From assembly GCA_022572885.1 (NCBI GenBank), contig JACZVC010000002.1, positions 1-63,134 on the forward strand: DNA of 63,134 bases, written 5' to 3'. Both the position numbers and the translations under genes were made by a program. This DNA comes from Pseudomonadota bacterium. GTDB taxonomy: Bacteria > Pseudomonadota > Gammaproteobacteria > Steroidobacterales > MnTg04. Under the pieces are notes generated by a model. It saw nothing but the letters and a program-made list of their open reading frames with translations, was not told the origin of the DNA and made no database searches. Position 1 is the stretch's first letter; every line of letters begins with the position of its first letter. Below are positions 29,084 through 40,226 of the stretch, in pieces.

Positions 29084-29592
29084 TGGTTGTTGCGGAAAAA
29101 CCCATTGAAATCCGGGCATTGCAGACCCGTGACCTGGCCCGGGTTGTCGTTATCGAGGCCGCTTCCTATGACTTTCCCTGGTCGGCAGGGGTTCTTGCCG
29201 ATTGCCTTGCCGTGGGTTATTACTGCCGTGTCCTGGATCTGCAAGGCTGGCCAGCTGCCTATGCCGTTTTGTCTGCCGGTGCCGGTGAAGCCCACATTCT
29301 CAATCTGACGGTATCTCCGGAGTGCCGGAGGCAGGGGCTTGGCCGTCGCTTGTTGCGTGATTTTCTGGGGTATTGCCGCAAGCAGTCGTTGAGCCGGATC
29401 TATCTGGAAGTCCGTCCCGGCAATGATGCCGCCCGGGTCTTGTATGCATCCGAAGGATTCGAACTCATTGGCGTGCGACGGCAATATTACCGTTCACGGC
29501 AGGGCCGTGAAGACGCGATGGTGTATGCGCTGAACTTTAACGAGGCAACGAAGAGCGAGCACGGCGCTGACCCGCGCCCCCGTCTGGTGTAG
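29083..29592 (+). CDS. rimI: Ribosomal-protein-S18-alanine N-acetyltransferase (GNAT)
   Basis: 169 residues, GNAT fold. The acetyl-CoA loop is seen as [18 protein letters not shown], and the RimI-like ending as [19 protein letters not shown] followed by GVRRQYYR. N-terminal [13 protein letters not shown] is also a RimI pattern. The C-terminal 15 residues are extra. Overlaps the glycosylase gene by one codon base. Confidence 0.88.
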   Translation: MVVAEKPIEIRALQTRDLARVVVIEAASYDFPWSAGVLADCLAVGYYCRVLDLQGWPAAYAVLSAGAGEAHILNLTVSPECRRQGLGRRLLRDFLGYCRKQSLSRIYLEVRPGNDAARVLYASEGFELIGVRRQYYRSRQGREDAMVYALNFNEATKSEHGADPRPRLV

Positions 29593-29621
29593 ACTTCGCG
29601 CCTTTTCCAGGGTTGAAACAG

Positions 29622-31223
29622 ATGCCAGGCTTGGCCAGTCAAATCAGTCGGCGGCGAACATTTGCAATCATTTCCCATCCCGATGCGGGGAAAACGACGC
29701 TTACTGAGAAGTTGTTGTTGTTCGGTGGTGCGATCCAGCTGGCTGGGACGGTCAAGGGCCGCAAGGCAAGCCGTCATGCCACTTCGGACTGGATGGCGCT
29801 GGAACGACAGCGGGGAATATCGGTGACCTCATCGGTCATGCAGTTTCCCTACCGCGACTACATCATCAATTTACTCGATACGCCAGGTCATGAGGATTTT
29901 TCCGAGGACACCTATCGTACACTGACCGCCGTCGATTCGGCACTGATGGTTATCGACTGCGCAAAAGGCGTCGAACAGCGCACGATCAAATTGATGGATG
30001 TCTGTCGCCTGCGCGACACACCGATCATGACATTCATCAACAAGCTCGACCGCGAGGGCCGCGAGCCAGTGGAACTCCTCGATGAGATAGAAAACGTCCT
30101 GGCAATCCGTTGCGCGCCGGTGACCTGGCCGATCGGCATGGGCAACAGGCTCAAAGGTATCTATCACCTGGCCCTGGATCGCCTGTATGTGTACCGGACC
30201 GATGACCGGGCAAAGGCCGGGCAGACCCGGGTCATCAACGGATTGCACAGTCCCGAGGCTGGCCAGTTGCTGGGAGACATGGCCGAGGAATTCTGCGACG
30301 AGGTGGAACTGGTCCGGGGTGCGAGCACCGAATTCTCGATAGAAGAATATCTCGCCGGCCGCCAGACCCCGGTTTTTTTCGGCTCGGCCATAAACAGCTT
30401 TGGCGTCAGGGAACTGCTCGATGCCTTTGTCGAATACGCACCGCCGCCGCAGCCACGTGAGGCCATGGAACGCGTCGTTGAGCCCCAGGAAAACGCCTTT
30501 AGCGGTTTTGTCTTCAAGATACAGGCCAATATGGATCCGGCGCACCGGGACCGGATCGCTTTTATGAGAATCTGTTCCGGTAGTTTCAAACCCGGCATGA
30601 AGCTGTTCCAGGGACGCACGCGGAAAAACATGAAAATCGCCGACGCGCTGACATTTTTGGCCGCCGACCGCAAACATGCCACCAATGCCTGTGCCGGCGA
30701 CATCATCGGTCTGCACAATCACGGTACGATCAATATTGGCGATAGCTTCAGCGAAGGCGAGGATCTCGAGTTCACGGGCATACCGAGTTTTGCCCCGGAA
30801 CTTTTTCGGCGCGCGGTGCTGCGCGATCCGCTGCGCATGAAAGCGCTGCAAAAAGGGCTGGATCAGCTGTGCGAGGAAGGGGCCACGCAGTTATTCCGGC
30901 CATTTCGGAATAACGATTTGATCCTGGGCGCGGTCGGCCCGCTGCAATTCGAGGTGGTCGAATTCCGCTTGCGCGAGGAATACGGCGTCGAATGTCTGTT
31001 CGAGGCAATCAATGTCGCCACGGTTCGCTGGGTCGGCGCCAGCGACGAGAAACAACTGGAAAAATTCAGGCACAAGGCGGGCGAGCACCTGGCGGTGGAT
31101 CATGCTGGCGAGCTGGTCTATATCGCGCCCACCAGGGTCAACCTGTCGCTGACCGAGGAACGTTGGCCAGATCTTGAATTCAGTGCGACCCGCGAGCACC
31201 AGAGCAGGAAGAGTGCAGGCTAA
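29622..31223 (+). CDS. prfC: Peptide chain release factor 3
   Basis: 533 residues from ATG 29622; a TTG 9 bases earlier is an alternative. GTPase motifs: [19 protein letters not shown] (G1), [12 protein letters not shown] (G2), [16 protein letters not shown] (G3) and FINKLDRE (G4). The rest matches the RF3 beta-barrel and C-terminal domains ([12 protein letters not shown] near 445). Recycles RF1/RF2 after peptide release. Full length. Confidence 0.96.
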   Translation: MPGLASQISRRRTFAIISHPDAGKTTLTEKLLLFGGAIQLAGTVKGRKASRHATSDWMALERQRGISVTSSVMQFPYRDYIINLLDTPGHEDFSEDTYRTLTAVDSALMVIDCAKGVEQRTIKLMDVCRLRDTPIMTFINKLDREGREPVELLDEIENVLAIRCAPVTWPIGMGNRLKGIYHLALDRLYVYRTDDRAKAGQTRVINGLHSPEAGQLLGDMAEEFCDEVELVRGASTEFSIEEYLAGRQTPVFFGSAINSFGVRELLDAFVEYAPPPQPREAMERVVEPQENAFSGFVFKIQANMDPAHRDRIAFMRICSGSFKPGMKLFQGRTRKNMKIADALTFLAADRKHATNACAGDIIGLHNHGTINIGDSFSEGEDLEFTGIPSFAPELFRRAVLRDPLRMKALQKGLDQLCEEGATQLFRPFRNNDLILGAVGPLQFEVVEFRLREEYGVECLFEAINVATVRWVGASDEKQLEKFRHKAGEHLAVDHAGELVYIAPTRVNLSLTEERWPDLEFSATREHQSRKSAG

Positions 31224-31282
31224 GTCCTGCAGACTCCAGGCAGCCGGGATATAGTCGCTGCCATGGCGGACGGGGATCGGCA

Positions 31283-32575
31283 GTGAATATCCGGATTTTG
31301 CGGCAGAGGCCGGTGCTGGCATGGGCGTTTTACGACTGGGCCAACTCCGCTTATGCCACGACCGTGATGGCGGCGTTTTTTCCGATCTTTTTCAGTCAGT
31401 ACTGGAGTGTCGGGGTCGCTGGCAGCGTCACCACCTTTCGCCTGGGCGTTGCCAACGGTACGGCGAGCCTGATCATCGCTTTTCTCGCGCCGTTCCTCGG
31501 TGCAATCGGCGACCGCGGCGGCAGCCGGATGCGCTTTCTTTTTACCTTCGCGGCGCTGGGCGTGGTGATGAGCAGCGCCTTGTATTTTGTCGAGCAGGGC
31601 CAATGGCAATACGCCGCGGTCATCTATGCGTTGGCGACCATGGGGTTTGCCGGCAGTAACGTGTTTTACGATTCGCTGCTGGTCGATATCAACGCGCAAG
31701 AGAATTTCTCGCTGGTTTCCGGTTTTGGTTACGCGATGGGCTACCTCGGCGGCGGCCTGCTGTTCCTGGTAAATGTGCTGATGTACGAGCACCCGGAATG
31801 GTTTGGCCTGGTCGATGCTACCCAGGCGGTACGCGTTTCCTTTGTCACGGTTGCCGTCTGGTGGGCCGTGTTCAGCATTCCCGCGATGCTTTGGGTTCGG
31901 GAAACACCGACCGTCAACAAGAGCAGCAGCTGGCAGGCGGTGACCGCCGGTCTGACGCAACTCAAGCATACGCTGAAAAAAATCCGTTCTATGAAAACGA
32001 TCGTGTTGTTTCTGGTTGCCTACTGGTTGTACATAGACGGCGTCAACACCATCATCAAAATGGCCGTGGATTTCGGCATCAACCTGAATATTGCGCCAAC
32101 TGACCTGATTAAAGCCCTGTTGCTGACTCAGTTTGTCGGTTTCCCCGCGGCTTTGGCGTTTGGCTGGCTCGGCAATCGGATTGGCGCCAAGCAGGGGATC
32201 ATGATCTGCATCACGGTTTACTTTGTGGGTACGCTTTGGGCCGGCATGTATCTAAAGACGGTTACCGAGTTCTATATGCTTGCGATCATGATCGGGTTGG
32301 TCCAGGGAGGCGTGCAAAGCCTGAGCCGGGCGCTATACGCCAGTATCATTCCAAGCGACAAGACCGCTGAGTTTTTCGGTTTCTACAACATGCTGGGAAG
32401 ATTTGCCGCGGTGCTCGGTCCGTACCTGGTGGCCGGCGTGGCCCTGTTCACGCAAAATCCGCGTTACGCGATCATGGCTATCGCGCCCTTGTTTCTTTTT
32501 GGCGCGGCCGTGTTGTTCCTGGTGGATCCGGACAAAGGTCAGCGGGAAGCCAATGCCCTGGGAGGGGAGACATAG
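31283..32575 (+). CDS. UMF1-family major facilitator transporter
   Basis: 430 residues with about 12 membrane helices. The N-terminus AWAFYDWANSAYATTVMAAFFP is diagnostic of the UMF1/Atg22-like MFS family; FYDSLLVDI and GGVQSLSRALYASIIP later also fit. Substrate unknown; these proteins are thought to export amino acids or other small molecules. Stop lies 27 bases from the convergent transglutaminase gene. Confidence 0.85.
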   Translation: MNIRILRQRPVLAWAFYDWANSAYATTVMAAFFPIFFSQYWSVGVAGSVTTFRLGVANGTASLIIAFLAPFLGAIGDRGGSRMRFLFTFAALGVVMSSALYFVEQGQWQYAAVIYALATMGFAGSNVFYDSLLVDINAQENFSLVSGFGYAMGYLGGGLLFLVNVLMYEHPEWFGLVDATQAVRVSFVTVAVWWAVFSIPAMLWVRETPTVNKSSSWQAVTAGLTQLKHTLKKIRSMKTIVLFLVAYWLYIDGVNTIIKMAVDFGINLNIAPTDLIKALLLTQFVGFPAALAFGWLGNRIGAKQGIMICITVYFVGTLWAGMYLKTVTEFYMLAIMIGLVQGGVQSLSRALYASIIPSDKTAEFFGFYNMLGRFAAVLGPYLVAGVALFTQNPRYAIMAIAPLFLFGAAVLFLVDPDKGQREANALGGET

Positions 32576-32601
32576 CTCTGCCAAGCTGCTGCAGGACCGC
32601 T

Positions 32602-34560
32602 TCACGGCCGAAACGCAGCCACCCGAGCCTTGAGTAGTCTGAGCCGTTCGCTGCCGGGGTTTGGATAATAACGAATCGCGATATAGTCATCGGCAATTTC
32701 GCCGATCACGGCGCTCAGATCGGGACGCGACTCGATCACCCGCCGGGCGAAATTCAATGGGCCTTCATCGCTTTTCCTCGCCAGGCCCTTGCCCGCCAGC
32801 CGCTGGCAGAAAAGCCGCCAGGATTTGTCGGCGGGATGCAGTTTCCGGCGCCGGAATCCCCTGGCCGTGGACAGACCCAGGAAAAACAACGCCAGCGACA
32901 TCGCGACCGCCAGCACGGCAGCCAGACTTTTCCAATCCGGTTTCTCGAATCCCAGTTTTTCCAGCAATGATCGCTGACGGTCGAAATCGTAATCGAGTAT
33001 CCATTCATTCCAGGCGTTGTGCATGGCGTCCCAGGCTTGCCGCATTTGTATCAGCGCCGGGTGCAAGCGAAGAAAGCGCTCCTGGGCCGACATAGCATCG
33101 GGCAGCGTTCCCGCAAGGCCCTGCAGAATCCGGTCTGGCGCAACGGCTGCGGTGGGATCGACGCGCTGCCAGCCACGGCCGGGAAGCCAGACCTCGGACC
33201 AGGCATGGGCATCGGCCTGGCGTACGACGAGGTAGTCGCCCAGCCGGTTGTATTCCCCGCCCTGGTAACCGGTCACCACGCGCGCCGGGATGCCGGCGGC
33301 GCGCATCATCAAGGTGAAGGCGGAAGCGTAATGGCCGCAGAAACCCTGGCGGGTTGCAAACATGAAGTCATCGACGCTGTGTCGATAACCGGTTCGCGGC
33401 GGTTGCAGTGTATAAAAAAAATCCTGTTCCGTGAACATCTGCAGGACTCGCGAAATAAACAGCTCTGCATGGCCCGCATCGGCAAACATTTGCCGGGCCA
33501 GCGCCTGCGTCTTAGGGTTTCGGTCGGGGGGTATCGCCAGGTTGCGCCAGGCCAGCCGTTGCGGCAAAGACAGATCGGCCGTGAACCGGGTATGCGAAAC
33601 CACGTTGTAGCCGGTCAGTCGTCTGACCGGCTGCCGGCTGATCAATTGGAGATCGCGGTTCATCGTGGTGCCTCGCCGATCCCAACTCGCCGGCAGGTCG
33701 AGCGCAAATATCCAGTTTCTCTGATGGGGCTCCAGCGTGACCTGGTAGCGATATTCTTTGCCGTGGAAATCGATCAGGGCGGGCGCAGCCTGGGCGGATG
33801 GCACAACGACGCTCCACCGCATGCCGTCGAAAGCGCTGAGTACCGGGCCGCGCCAATAGCGTTCCCGGGGTTCCGGGAGGTCGCCATCGAACCGAGCGCG
33901 GAAGGCGATTTCCGCCGACAAGGAAAGGTCGGATATTTCACCCGGGCTCATTTGATCGCTGAGGCCGGTCGATGCGCCGGCGCGGGTCGGCATGGACCAG
34001 AAAGGCCCGCTGATGCGGGGGAAAAACAAGAACATGACCAGCATCAGCGGCACGGCGTGCAGCAGCATGCGTCCGGACAGCCTCAGATTCTGCTTCAGGG
34101 GCAGAGCATCGCCGGACTTGCTGACCGCCAGCAGAGCGGCGGTGATGATCCACACGCTGACCAGCAGGTAAACGCCGGTCCACGGGGATTGGTCGAACAG
34201 CAGACTCGCCAGCACCAGGAAGTAAGCGATGAACAGCAACAGGATCTGGTCTCTTTTGCCGCGAGTCTCCAGTAGTTTCATGCCCATCATGATTGCCAGC
34301 AGGGCGGTGCCGGCGGTAAGCCCATTGATGGTGCGATAGGTCAGCACGATGCCGACAAAACCGGTGACGGCGACCAGAAAACGGAGCGTCCGCGGTGGCA
34401 ACGACCAGCCATGGCGTTCAGCCTGCCAGCGCCACAAGCCGACGGTGACCAGGAAAATACTGATCCACATCGGCAGTCGCGGCAGGTGAGGCAATAACGC
34501 CAGGCCGATACCCAGCAGCGTCCAGTTCATGCGTTGCTCGCGAAATCCGCGGCTGTTCAT
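32602..34560 (-). CDS. TgpA-like membrane transglutaminase (DUF3488)
   Basis: 652 residues. Five or six N-terminal helices (to about 182), a periplasmic transglutaminase-like domain, then a helix near 550-567 and a cytoplasmic tail (DUF4129-like). The catalytic triad is visible: C408 (GFCGHYASAF), H452 (DAHAWSEV) and D468 (VDPT). Last gene of the moxR-DUF58-transglutaminase set, overlapping the DUF58 gene by 4 bases. The Pseudomonas homologue TgpA is essential; its substrate is unclear. Confidence 0.9.
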   Translation of the reverse strand: MNSRGFREQRMNWTLLGIGLALLPHLPRLPMWISIFLVTVGLWRWQAERHGWSLPPRTLRFLVAVTGFVGIVLTYRTINGLTAGTALLAIMMGMKLLETRGKRDQILLLFIAYFLVLASLLFDQSPWTGVYLLVSVWIITAALLAVSKSGDALPLKQNLRLSGRMLLHAVPLMLVMFLFFPRISGPFWSMPTRAGASTGLSDQMSPGEISDLSLSAEIAFRARFDGDLPEPRERYWRGPVLSAFDGMRWSVVVPSAQAAPALIDFHGKEYRYQVTLEPHQRNWIFALDLPASWDRRGTTMNRDLQLISRQPVRRLTGYNVVSHTRFTADLSLPQRLAWRNLAIPPDRNPKTQALARQMFADAGHAELFISRVLQMFTEQDFFYTLQPPRTGYRHSVDDFMFATRQGFCGHYASAFTLMMRAAGIPARVVTGYQGGEYNRLGDYLVVRQADAHAWSEVWLPGRGWQRVDPTAAVAPDRILQGLAGTLPDAMSAQERFLRLHPALIQMRQAWDAMHNAWNEWILDYDFDRQRSLLEKLGFEKPDWKSLAAVLAVAMSLALFFLGLSTARGFRRRKLHPADKSWRLFCQRLAGKGLARKSDEGPLNFARRVIESRPDLSAVIGEIADDYIAIRYYPNPGSERLRLLKARVAAFRP

Positions 34561-35537
34561 GACTCACCCTCGCTCGGCGAGGGGTACAAGGCCAGTGCGC
34601 TCAGGCAGATCAGTTGGTGCTCGGCGCCGCTGGCCGGGGGAATTTCCGTACCAGGCAGACGCAGACCGAAGAGCATGCCGGCAGAATTCGCCGCCAGTAT
34701 CCAATAGCAAAGCAGTGACAAACGCCGTTCGTCATCGCCCGGACCGGCCAGGTTCCAGTCCAGCCACAGTTGTTCCGCCGCGCCGCCGGAAAACTGCTTG
34801 ACCAGCAGTTCTTGCTCTCGGGCCAGCGCTTTCCACGCGATATGGCGTGGCGAATCGCCCGGCCGGAAGCTGCGCAGACCGGAGAAATCGTCCGAGCCAT
34901 CGCCGGCGGCGACCGCATCATAGTGCGAACCGGATTGCCTGGCGGGCAATGGCGCCGCCGCCGCCGGGCGCGGGAATACCAGGCAATCGGCCGGCTGGTG
35001 TATCCAGCTCCAGCTGCGGAAAAGATTGAGCGGGAAGCGCGTGCTGACCGCGAATCGCTGCAGACGCAGACAGCCTCGTTTGCGGGTGGGGATCGACAGG
35101 CGGATAACGCCGCTGCAATCCGTTGCCATATCGGTCGTACTGCCCAGGTAATCGCTGGATTCGCCACGCAGATCATACCTGGCTGAGTGCTCCGAATTTT
35201 GCAGCAGGATTTCAAATACGGCATCTTCACCAGCAAAAACCGGTTGCGCGCCAATCGCCCGCACCACCGTTCCGGTCAGGTTTCCGTGGCAATGGTGCAT
35301 GGCGACCAGGCCCAGGCTGGCCAGCAGAAAAGTCAGCGCAAAACCCATGCTATTGCCGTAGTTCATGCTGGCCAGGAGTATGGCAAACAGCATGGCGGCA
35401 AAAATAAACCCCATTTTCCCCGGCAGGATATAAACCCGTCGTTTATCCAGCGTAACGGGCAGACGGTCGCGCCCTTGACGCTTTAACGCCCAGGCCGCTA
35501 TCCGTTCCTTGATAAATTTTGGAATGCCTGCCGCCAC
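34557..35537 (-). CDS. DUF58 protein
   Basis: 326 residues. Two close membrane helices (about 38-78) are followed by a soluble part containing the DUF58 signature GSDDFSGLRSFRPGDSPRHIAWK and LARGQ-like LAREQELLVKQF. DUF58 proteins usually pair with MoxR ATPases and transglutaminase proteins, as here. Ends four bases into the next gene. Confidence 0.9.
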   Translation of the reverse strand: MAAGIPKFIKERIAAWALKRQGRDRLPVTLDKRRVYILPGKMGFIFAAMLFAILLASMNYGNSMGFALTFLLASLGLVAMHHCHGNLTGTVVRAIGAQPVFAGEDAVFEILLQNSEHSARYDLRGESSDYLGSTTDMATDCSGVIRLSIPTRKRGCLRLQRFAVSTRFPLNLFRSWSWIHQPADCLVFPRPAAAAPLPARQSGSHYDAVAAGDGSDDFSGLRSFRPGDSPRHIAWKALAREQELLVKQFSGGAAEQLWLDWNLAGPGDDERRLSLLCYWILAANSAGMLFGLRLPGTEIPPASGAEHQLICLSALALYPSPSEGES

Positions 35538-35551
35538 GGGCGTGAAATCGT

Positions 35552-36511
35552 TCAGGGTACGGAGACAGCCGCCAGCATCAGTTCACCCGGTTCGGTGCTG
35601 GCGTGCAGTTCGTCGCGCAAGCGCAGCCGGTGATTGGCGACTGCCGGGATAATCGCCTGGACATCTTCGGGCAACACGCCCGGGTGACCATGAATCATTG
35701 CCCAGGACCGGCTGCACTTGACGATCGAGATGGCGGCGCGGGGCGACAGGCCATGGACGAAATCCGGCGATTCGCGGGTGAATGCGACCAGGGCCTGCAC
35801 ATAATCGAGCAACACATCGGAAACATGGATCGATGACACGGTATCCATCAACGATTTCAGTTGCGCAGTTTGCAAAGCCGGTTCGAGCAAGGCGAGCAAT
35901 GCGCGCCGATCCTGCCCGGCGATCAGGCGGCGTTCCATCTCCGGACCCGGAAAACCCAGCGAGATCCGCATCAGGAAACGATCCAGTTGTGATTCGGGGA
36001 GCGGAAAGGTGCCGATCTGGGTGACCGGGTTTTGGGTTGCGATGACAAAAAACGGATCCGGCAGCGGATAACTGTCGCCATCGGCGCTGACCTGGTTTTC
36101 TTCCATCGCCTCGAGCAGGGCGCTTTGCGCTTTCGGGGTCGCCCGGTTCACCTCGTCGGCCAGCACCAGCTGGGAAAAAATCGGTCCCGGGTGAAACTCG
36201 AAGCGGTTGTCGTCACGCAGATACACGGAAACGCCGATCACATCGGCCGGTAGCAGATCGCTGGTGAACTGAATCCGGTTGTAATTGAGTCCAAGCGTGC
36301 GAGCCAGGGCATGGGCCAACGTGGTCTTGCCGACACCCGGCAGATCCTCGATCAGCAAGTGGCCTCGCGCCAGCAGGCAAGTCAGCGACAGGCGCAGCTG
36401 GTGGTCCTTGCCGAGTATGATTTCGTTGAGTTGATCGAGAACAGCGTTTACCTGCTGCTGCTGTTCCGTTACCCGGCTTTCGCTTGCTGTTGCCGCCGCC
36501 TGTCGATTCAT
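35552..36511 (-). CDS. MoxR-family AAA+ ATPase
   Basis: 319 residues. Walker A GVGKTTLAHALART, Walker B VLADEVNRATPKAQSALLEAMEE, sensor ATQNPVTQIGTFPLPESQLDRF: the full MoxR signature. Probable chaperone for complex assembly, working on the DUF58/transglutaminase partners encoded downstream (14 bases and 4-base overlap). Start at 36511 follows a 154-base gap after valS. Confidence 0.93.
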   Translation of the reverse strand: MNRQAAATASESRVTEQQQQVNAVLDQLNEIILGKDHQLRLSLTCLLARGHLLIEDLPGVGKTTLAHALARTLGLNYNRIQFTSDLLPADVIGVSVYLRDDNRFEFHPGPIFSQLVLADEVNRATPKAQSALLEAMEENQVSADGDSYPLPDPFFVIATQNPVTQIGTFPLPESQLDRFLMRISLGFPGPEMERRLIAGQDRRALLALLEPALQTAQLKSLMDTVSSIHVSDVLLDYVQALVAFTRESPDFVHGLSPRAAISIVKCSRSWAMIHGHPGVLPEDVQAIIPAVANHRLRLRDELHASTEPGELMLAAVSVP

Positions 36512-36545
36512 CGCTGAAACCCTGATCCAAAAATAACCGATTAAT

Positions 36546-36582
36546 GATGATCTTTGCTCGACCGTCTTTTGGTCGGATCATC
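36546..36582. repeat. Inverted repeat between valS and moxR
   Basis: Arms GATGATC (36546-36552) and GATCATC (36576-36582) enclose a second stem CGACC/GGTCG (36559-36563, 36571-36575), giving a 12-bp stem with a one-sided 6-base bulge. On the leftward strand it follows valS by about 80 bases and is not directly followed by a T-run, so it may be an imperfect terminator or an operator in front of moxR. Confidence 0.4.
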
Positions 36583-36665
36583 CCGAAAATCCAGCCTATC
36601 AGCTTGTTATCGCCGTGGCTGTGACCTGCTTAACATAGTTCAGTTCACTGCGGGGCGCGCGCTCG

Positions 36666-39434
36666 TCAAGCGCCCAGCTTACGAACTTTTAGCAGTTGCT
36701 CACGCCATCGCACCTGCGCGTCTTCCATTTCCACGACCCGCTGTCGTTCTTTTTCTACGACGGTGGCTGGCGCGTTGGCCACAAAATTCGGGTTGGCCAA
36801 TTTTTGCTTGCTGCGCTGTAAATCGTTATCCAGTTTCTCGATTTGCTTGTTCAGCCTTGCCAGTTCGGCATCGCGGTCGATCAAACCGGCCATCGGCACC
36901 AGGATTTCCATGGTGCCGAGCAAGGCGGTGGCAGAATCCGGCGCCGTCTCATCATCGGCAAGAACACGAATGCTTTCCAGTTTCGCGATATGCAACAAGA
37001 AGTCCTGTAGCTTTTCCAGCCTGCTTCGATCCTCGTCCGAGGCATTTTTTAGCAATAGCGGCAAGGGTTTAGCCGGTGCGATGTCCATTTCACCGCGAAT
37101 TTGCCTGACCCCGAGAACCAGGCCTTGCAGCCAGACCATGTCCTGCTCCGCCTTTTCGTCGCGATCGAATTCATCGGCGCCGGGGTAGGGTGCGAGCATG
37201 ATGGTTTCGCCGCCGGCGCCGGCCAGTGGCGCGACTTTTTGCCAGATTTCCTCGCTGATAAACGGCATCAGCGGGTGGATCGCGCGCAACAAGGCTTCGA
37301 GCACTGTAATCAGCGTCCGCCGAGCCCCTCTTTTCGCACTGTCACCGGCAGTATCGTCCTGGAGCACGGCCTTTGACAGTTCCAGGTACCAATCGCAGAA
37401 CTCGTTCCAGGTAAATTCGTACAGGGCCTTCGCCGCGAGATCGAGCCGATACGCTTTCATTTGCCGGGAAATCTCCGCGGCAGCGGCGCAAAACCGCGAG
37501 CGAATCCACCGATCCGCGAGGCTGTATTCACAATCGCCGCCGAGCCCGCAATCTTGTCCCTCGGTGTTCATCAGCACATAGCGCGCCGCGTTCCACAGCT
37601 TGTTGCAAAAATTGCGATAGCCCTCAATACGGCCCAGCTCAAAACGAATATCCCGGCCGGTGGTCGCAAGGCTGGCAAAAGTGAAACGCAAACTGTCGGC
37701 GCCATACGCGTCGATGCCATCGGCAAACTGTTTTCGGGTGACTTTTTCTATTTTTGCTTTCAGATGCGGCTGCATCAGGTCGCTGGTTCGTTTTTCCAGC
37801 AGGCTGTCCAGATCGATGCCATCGATCAGATCCAGCGGGTCGAGCACGTTGCCCTTGGATTTGGACATTTTCTGGCCATCCTGATCGCGAATCAGGCCAT
37901 GGATGTAGATTTCCCTGAAGGGGACCTCGCCGGTGAACTTCAGACCCATCATGATCATGCGGGCGACCCAGAAGAAAATAATGTCAAAGCCGGTGACCAG
38001 TACGCTGGTTGGATAAAAGGTATCCAGCGCAGCGGTTTTTTCGGGCCAGCCCAGCGTGGAGAACGGCCACAGGGCCGATGAAAACCAGGTGTCGAGCACG
38101 TCTTCGTCCTGACGCAGAGCGAGATCCGTCGCTAACCCGTATTTTCGCCGCACCGCAGTTTCATCGGCCGCGACATAGATATTGCCCTGCTCGTCATACC
38201 AGGCCGGAATGCGGTGCCCCCACCACAGTTGCCGGCTGATGCACCAGTCCTGAATATTGCGCATCCATTCGAAATAAGTCTTCGACCAGTTCGCCGGCAC
38301 GAAGCGAATATCGCCATTTTCGACAGCGGCAATCGCGGGTTCCGCCAGCGGTGCGATTTTTACATACCACTGGTCGGTCAGGTATGGTTCGACGATCGCG
38401 TGACTGCGGTCGCCACGCGGAATCATCAGCCGGTGGTTCTCGACCCGTTCGATCAGACCCAACGCCTCCAGGTCCGCGACCACTTTCTCCCTGGCAACAA
38501 AACGATCGAGCCCACGATAGGCTGGCGGGCAATTTTCGTTCATCGAGGCGTCATCGCTCAGGACGTTGATGACATCCAGATCATGTCGCTGGCCGATTTC
38601 GTAGTCGTTGAAATCGTGTGCCGGCGTGATTTTCACGCAACCGCTGCCAAACTCAGGATCGACGTAATCGTCTGCGATCACTGGAATCAGCCGGTCGCAC
38701 AATGGCAGGCGCACTTTCAGGCCGATCAGCGATGCATAGCGTTTATCGTCCGGATGGACTGCAACGGCGGTGTCGCCAAGCATGGTCTCGGGGCGCGTCG
38801 TGGCGACCGTCAAATGGCCATCGCCGCTGGCCAGTGGATATCGCATATGCCAAAGATGGCCGTCTTCTTCCTGCGAGAGGACTTCGAGATCCGACAATGC
38901 CGTGTGCAGGACAGGGTCCCAGTTGACCAACCGTTTGCCCCGGTATATCAGCCCTTCATCATAGAGTTGCTCGAAAACCGTCATTACCGCCGCGGACAGA
39001 TCGTCATCCATGGTAAATCGCTCGCGGCTCCAGTCCACCGATGATCCCATGCGCCTGAGTTGCCCTGAAATCCTGTCGCCCGATTGTTCCTTCCATTGCC
39101 AGACGCGGTTGACGAATTCGTCGCGGCCAAGTTCACGGCGATGCAGCCCTTCGGCGCCAAGCAGCCGTTCGACCACCATCTGGGTTGCGATGCCCGCGTG
39201 ATCGGTCCCGGGTTGCCAAAGCGTATTTTGCCCCAGCATCCGGTGATAGCGGGTCAGCGCGTCCATGATCGTGACCTGGAAAGCGTGCCCCATGTGCAAG
39301 GTGCCGGTGACGTTCGGTGGCGGGATCATGATGCAATAAGGCTGACCCTGGCCCGTTGGCGCGAAATACCGGCTTTCTTCCCAGCGCCGGTAGATGCGTT
39401 GTTCGATTTCCCCGGGGGAATAAGTCTTGTCCAT
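36666..39434 (-). CDS. valS: Valyl-tRNA synthetase
   Basis: 922 residues from ATG 39434 ([11 protein letters not shown]); an in-frame ATG at 39497 would overlap the upstream gene and add unlike sequence. Class I motifs [14 protein letters not shown] and [12 protein letters not shown] are present. The large editing domain is intact, and the C-terminal coiled coil ([22 protein letters not shown]) is present. Full length. Confidence 0.97.
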   Translation of the reverse strand: MDKTYSPGEIEQRIYRRWEESRYFAPTGQGQPYCIMIPPPNVTGTLHMGHAFQVTIMDALTRYHRMLGQNTLWQPGTDHAGIATQMVVERLLGAEGLHRRELGRDEFVNRVWQWKEQSGDRISGQLRRMGSSVDWSRERFTMDDDLSAAVMTVFEQLYDEGLIYRGKRLVNWDPVLHTALSDLEVLSQEEDGHLWHMRYPLASGDGHLTVATTRPETMLGDTAVAVHPDDKRYASLIGLKVRLPLCDRLIPVIADDYVDPEFGSGCVKITPAHDFNDYEIGQRHDLDVINVLSDDASMNENCPPAYRGLDRFVAREKVVADLEALGLIERVENHRLMIPRGDRSHAIVEPYLTDQWYVKIAPLAEPAIAAVENGDIRFVPANWSKTYFEWMRNIQDWCISRQLWWGHRIPAWYDEQGNIYVAADETAVRRKYGLATDLALRQDEDVLDTWFSSALWPFSTLGWPEKTAALDTFYPTSVLVTGFDIIFFWVARMIMMGLKFTGEVPFREIYIHGLIRDQDGQKMSKSKGNVLDPLDLIDGIDLDSLLEKRTSDLMQPHLKAKIEKVTRKQFADGIDAYGADSLRFTFASLATTGRDIRFELGRIEGYRNFCNKLWNAARYVLMNTEGQDCGLGGDCEYSLADRWIRSRFCAAAAEISRQMKAYRLDLAAKALYEFTWNEFCDWYLELSKAVLQDDTAGDSAKRGARRTLITVLEALLRAIHPLMPFISEEIWQKVAPLAGAGGETIMLAPYPGADEFDRDEKAEQDMVWLQGLVLGVRQIRGEMDIAPAKPLPLLLKNASDEDRSRLEKLQDFLLHIAKLESIRVLADDETAPDSATALLGTMEILVPMAGLIDRDAELARLNKQIEKLDNDLQRSKQKLANPNFVANAPATVVEKERQRVVEMEDAQVRWREQLLKVRKLGA

Positions 39435-39459
39435 AAGAGTCCTGTCAGAATGCCGGGGG

Positions 39460-39774
39460 TCAGTCGTTTGGGTCCGGCGACACTTCAAGGTAGTCACGCA
39501 GGATCTGGTCGATCAATTCCGGGAGTTCGTTGCGCAAGCGGTTGGCGACTTGCTCGAATAACGACGCTTCCATTTCCTGAAAAGCCGCATGCAGCAGCCG
39601 GTCAGTCAGCTCGAAGCTGCGGGATGCCAGTTCGGTTTGTAGCTCGGCCAGACGATTCTCATCAAACAGCGGCGGCGCAGCCACGGCGGAATCGGCGCCG
39701 GTTGCCGCGGCATCGGTGACTACATCGGTGAGTACCGGGATTGGGTCAGGTTTTTTCCCGTCGTTGGCGTTCAT
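39460..39774 (-). CDS. Uncharacterised acidic protein between holC and valS
   Basis: 104 residues. N-terminus contains [11 protein letters not shown], then a disordered Ala-rich linker, then a helical C-terminal half with many Leu/Glu ([20 protein letters not shown]). No membrane segment. I recall small proteins with an IPVLT(D/E)VV motif at this place in other proteobacteria, but no function. The ORF fits tightly between neighbours (13 bases from holC, 25 from valS). Confidence 0.7.
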   Translation of the reverse strand: MNANDGKKPDPIPVLTDVVTDAAATGADSAVAAPPLFDENRLAELQTELASRSFELTDRLLHAAFQEMEASLFEQVANRLRNELPELIDQILRDYLEVSPDPND

Positions 39775-39787
39775 ATCGCGGATTATT

Positions 39788-40219
39788 TCACATTCGGTGC
39801 GTATTCAGCGAGTAACCGCGATCGCGGTAAAAACGAAATCGCTGACGCCCGCTTGCCCGCGTCTCTGCTCCGCGGCCAACCAGTTCCGCAACCCTTTCAA
39901 AGCGGCTGAATATCTCGGGAACCTCGCTGGCGAGATTGATCAGCATGCCGTGGTGTCCCTGCGAATCTTCGCCACAGCCGATGACGACCGCCTCGGCACA
40001 TTTTTCCGTTGCGCCGGACCGGTCCAAGCAGCGGTGGGGCACGAAACTGCCGTCACGAAAAACCCAAAGCAGCTTATCGAGCTGCATGGCCTGTGCAGCA
40101 GAGGCCGCGTGTATATAGACCGTCATGGCGGACAAGTAAGCTTTTTCCGCAAGGTGGCAAGCCAGCCGCAACCGATCGTGCCGGGATTCCTCGAGGATAT
40201 AAAAATCGACGCGCGTCAT
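39788..40219 (-). CDS. holC: DNA polymerase III chi subunit
   Basis: 143 residues, typical length. N-terminal VDFYILEES, CHLAEKAYLSAMTVYIHA, and LDKLLWVFRDGSFVPHRC form the HolC signature. Links the clamp loader to SSB. Lies between pepA and valS as in other gammaproteobacteria, 7 bases after pepA. Confidence 0.93.
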   Translation of the reverse strand: MTRVDFYILEESRHDRLRLACHLAEKAYLSAMTVYIHAASAAQAMQLDKLLWVFRDGSFVPHRCLDRSGATEKCAEAVVIGCGEDSQGHHGMLINLASEVPEIFSRFERVAELVGRGAETRASGRQRFRFYRDRGYSLNTHRM

Positions 40220-40226
40220 CGCGATC

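Noticed and set aside
33019-34275. 418-codon rightward frame over the transglutaminase
   Set aside because: Antisense to a gene with an intact catalytic triad; no ribosome site or family.
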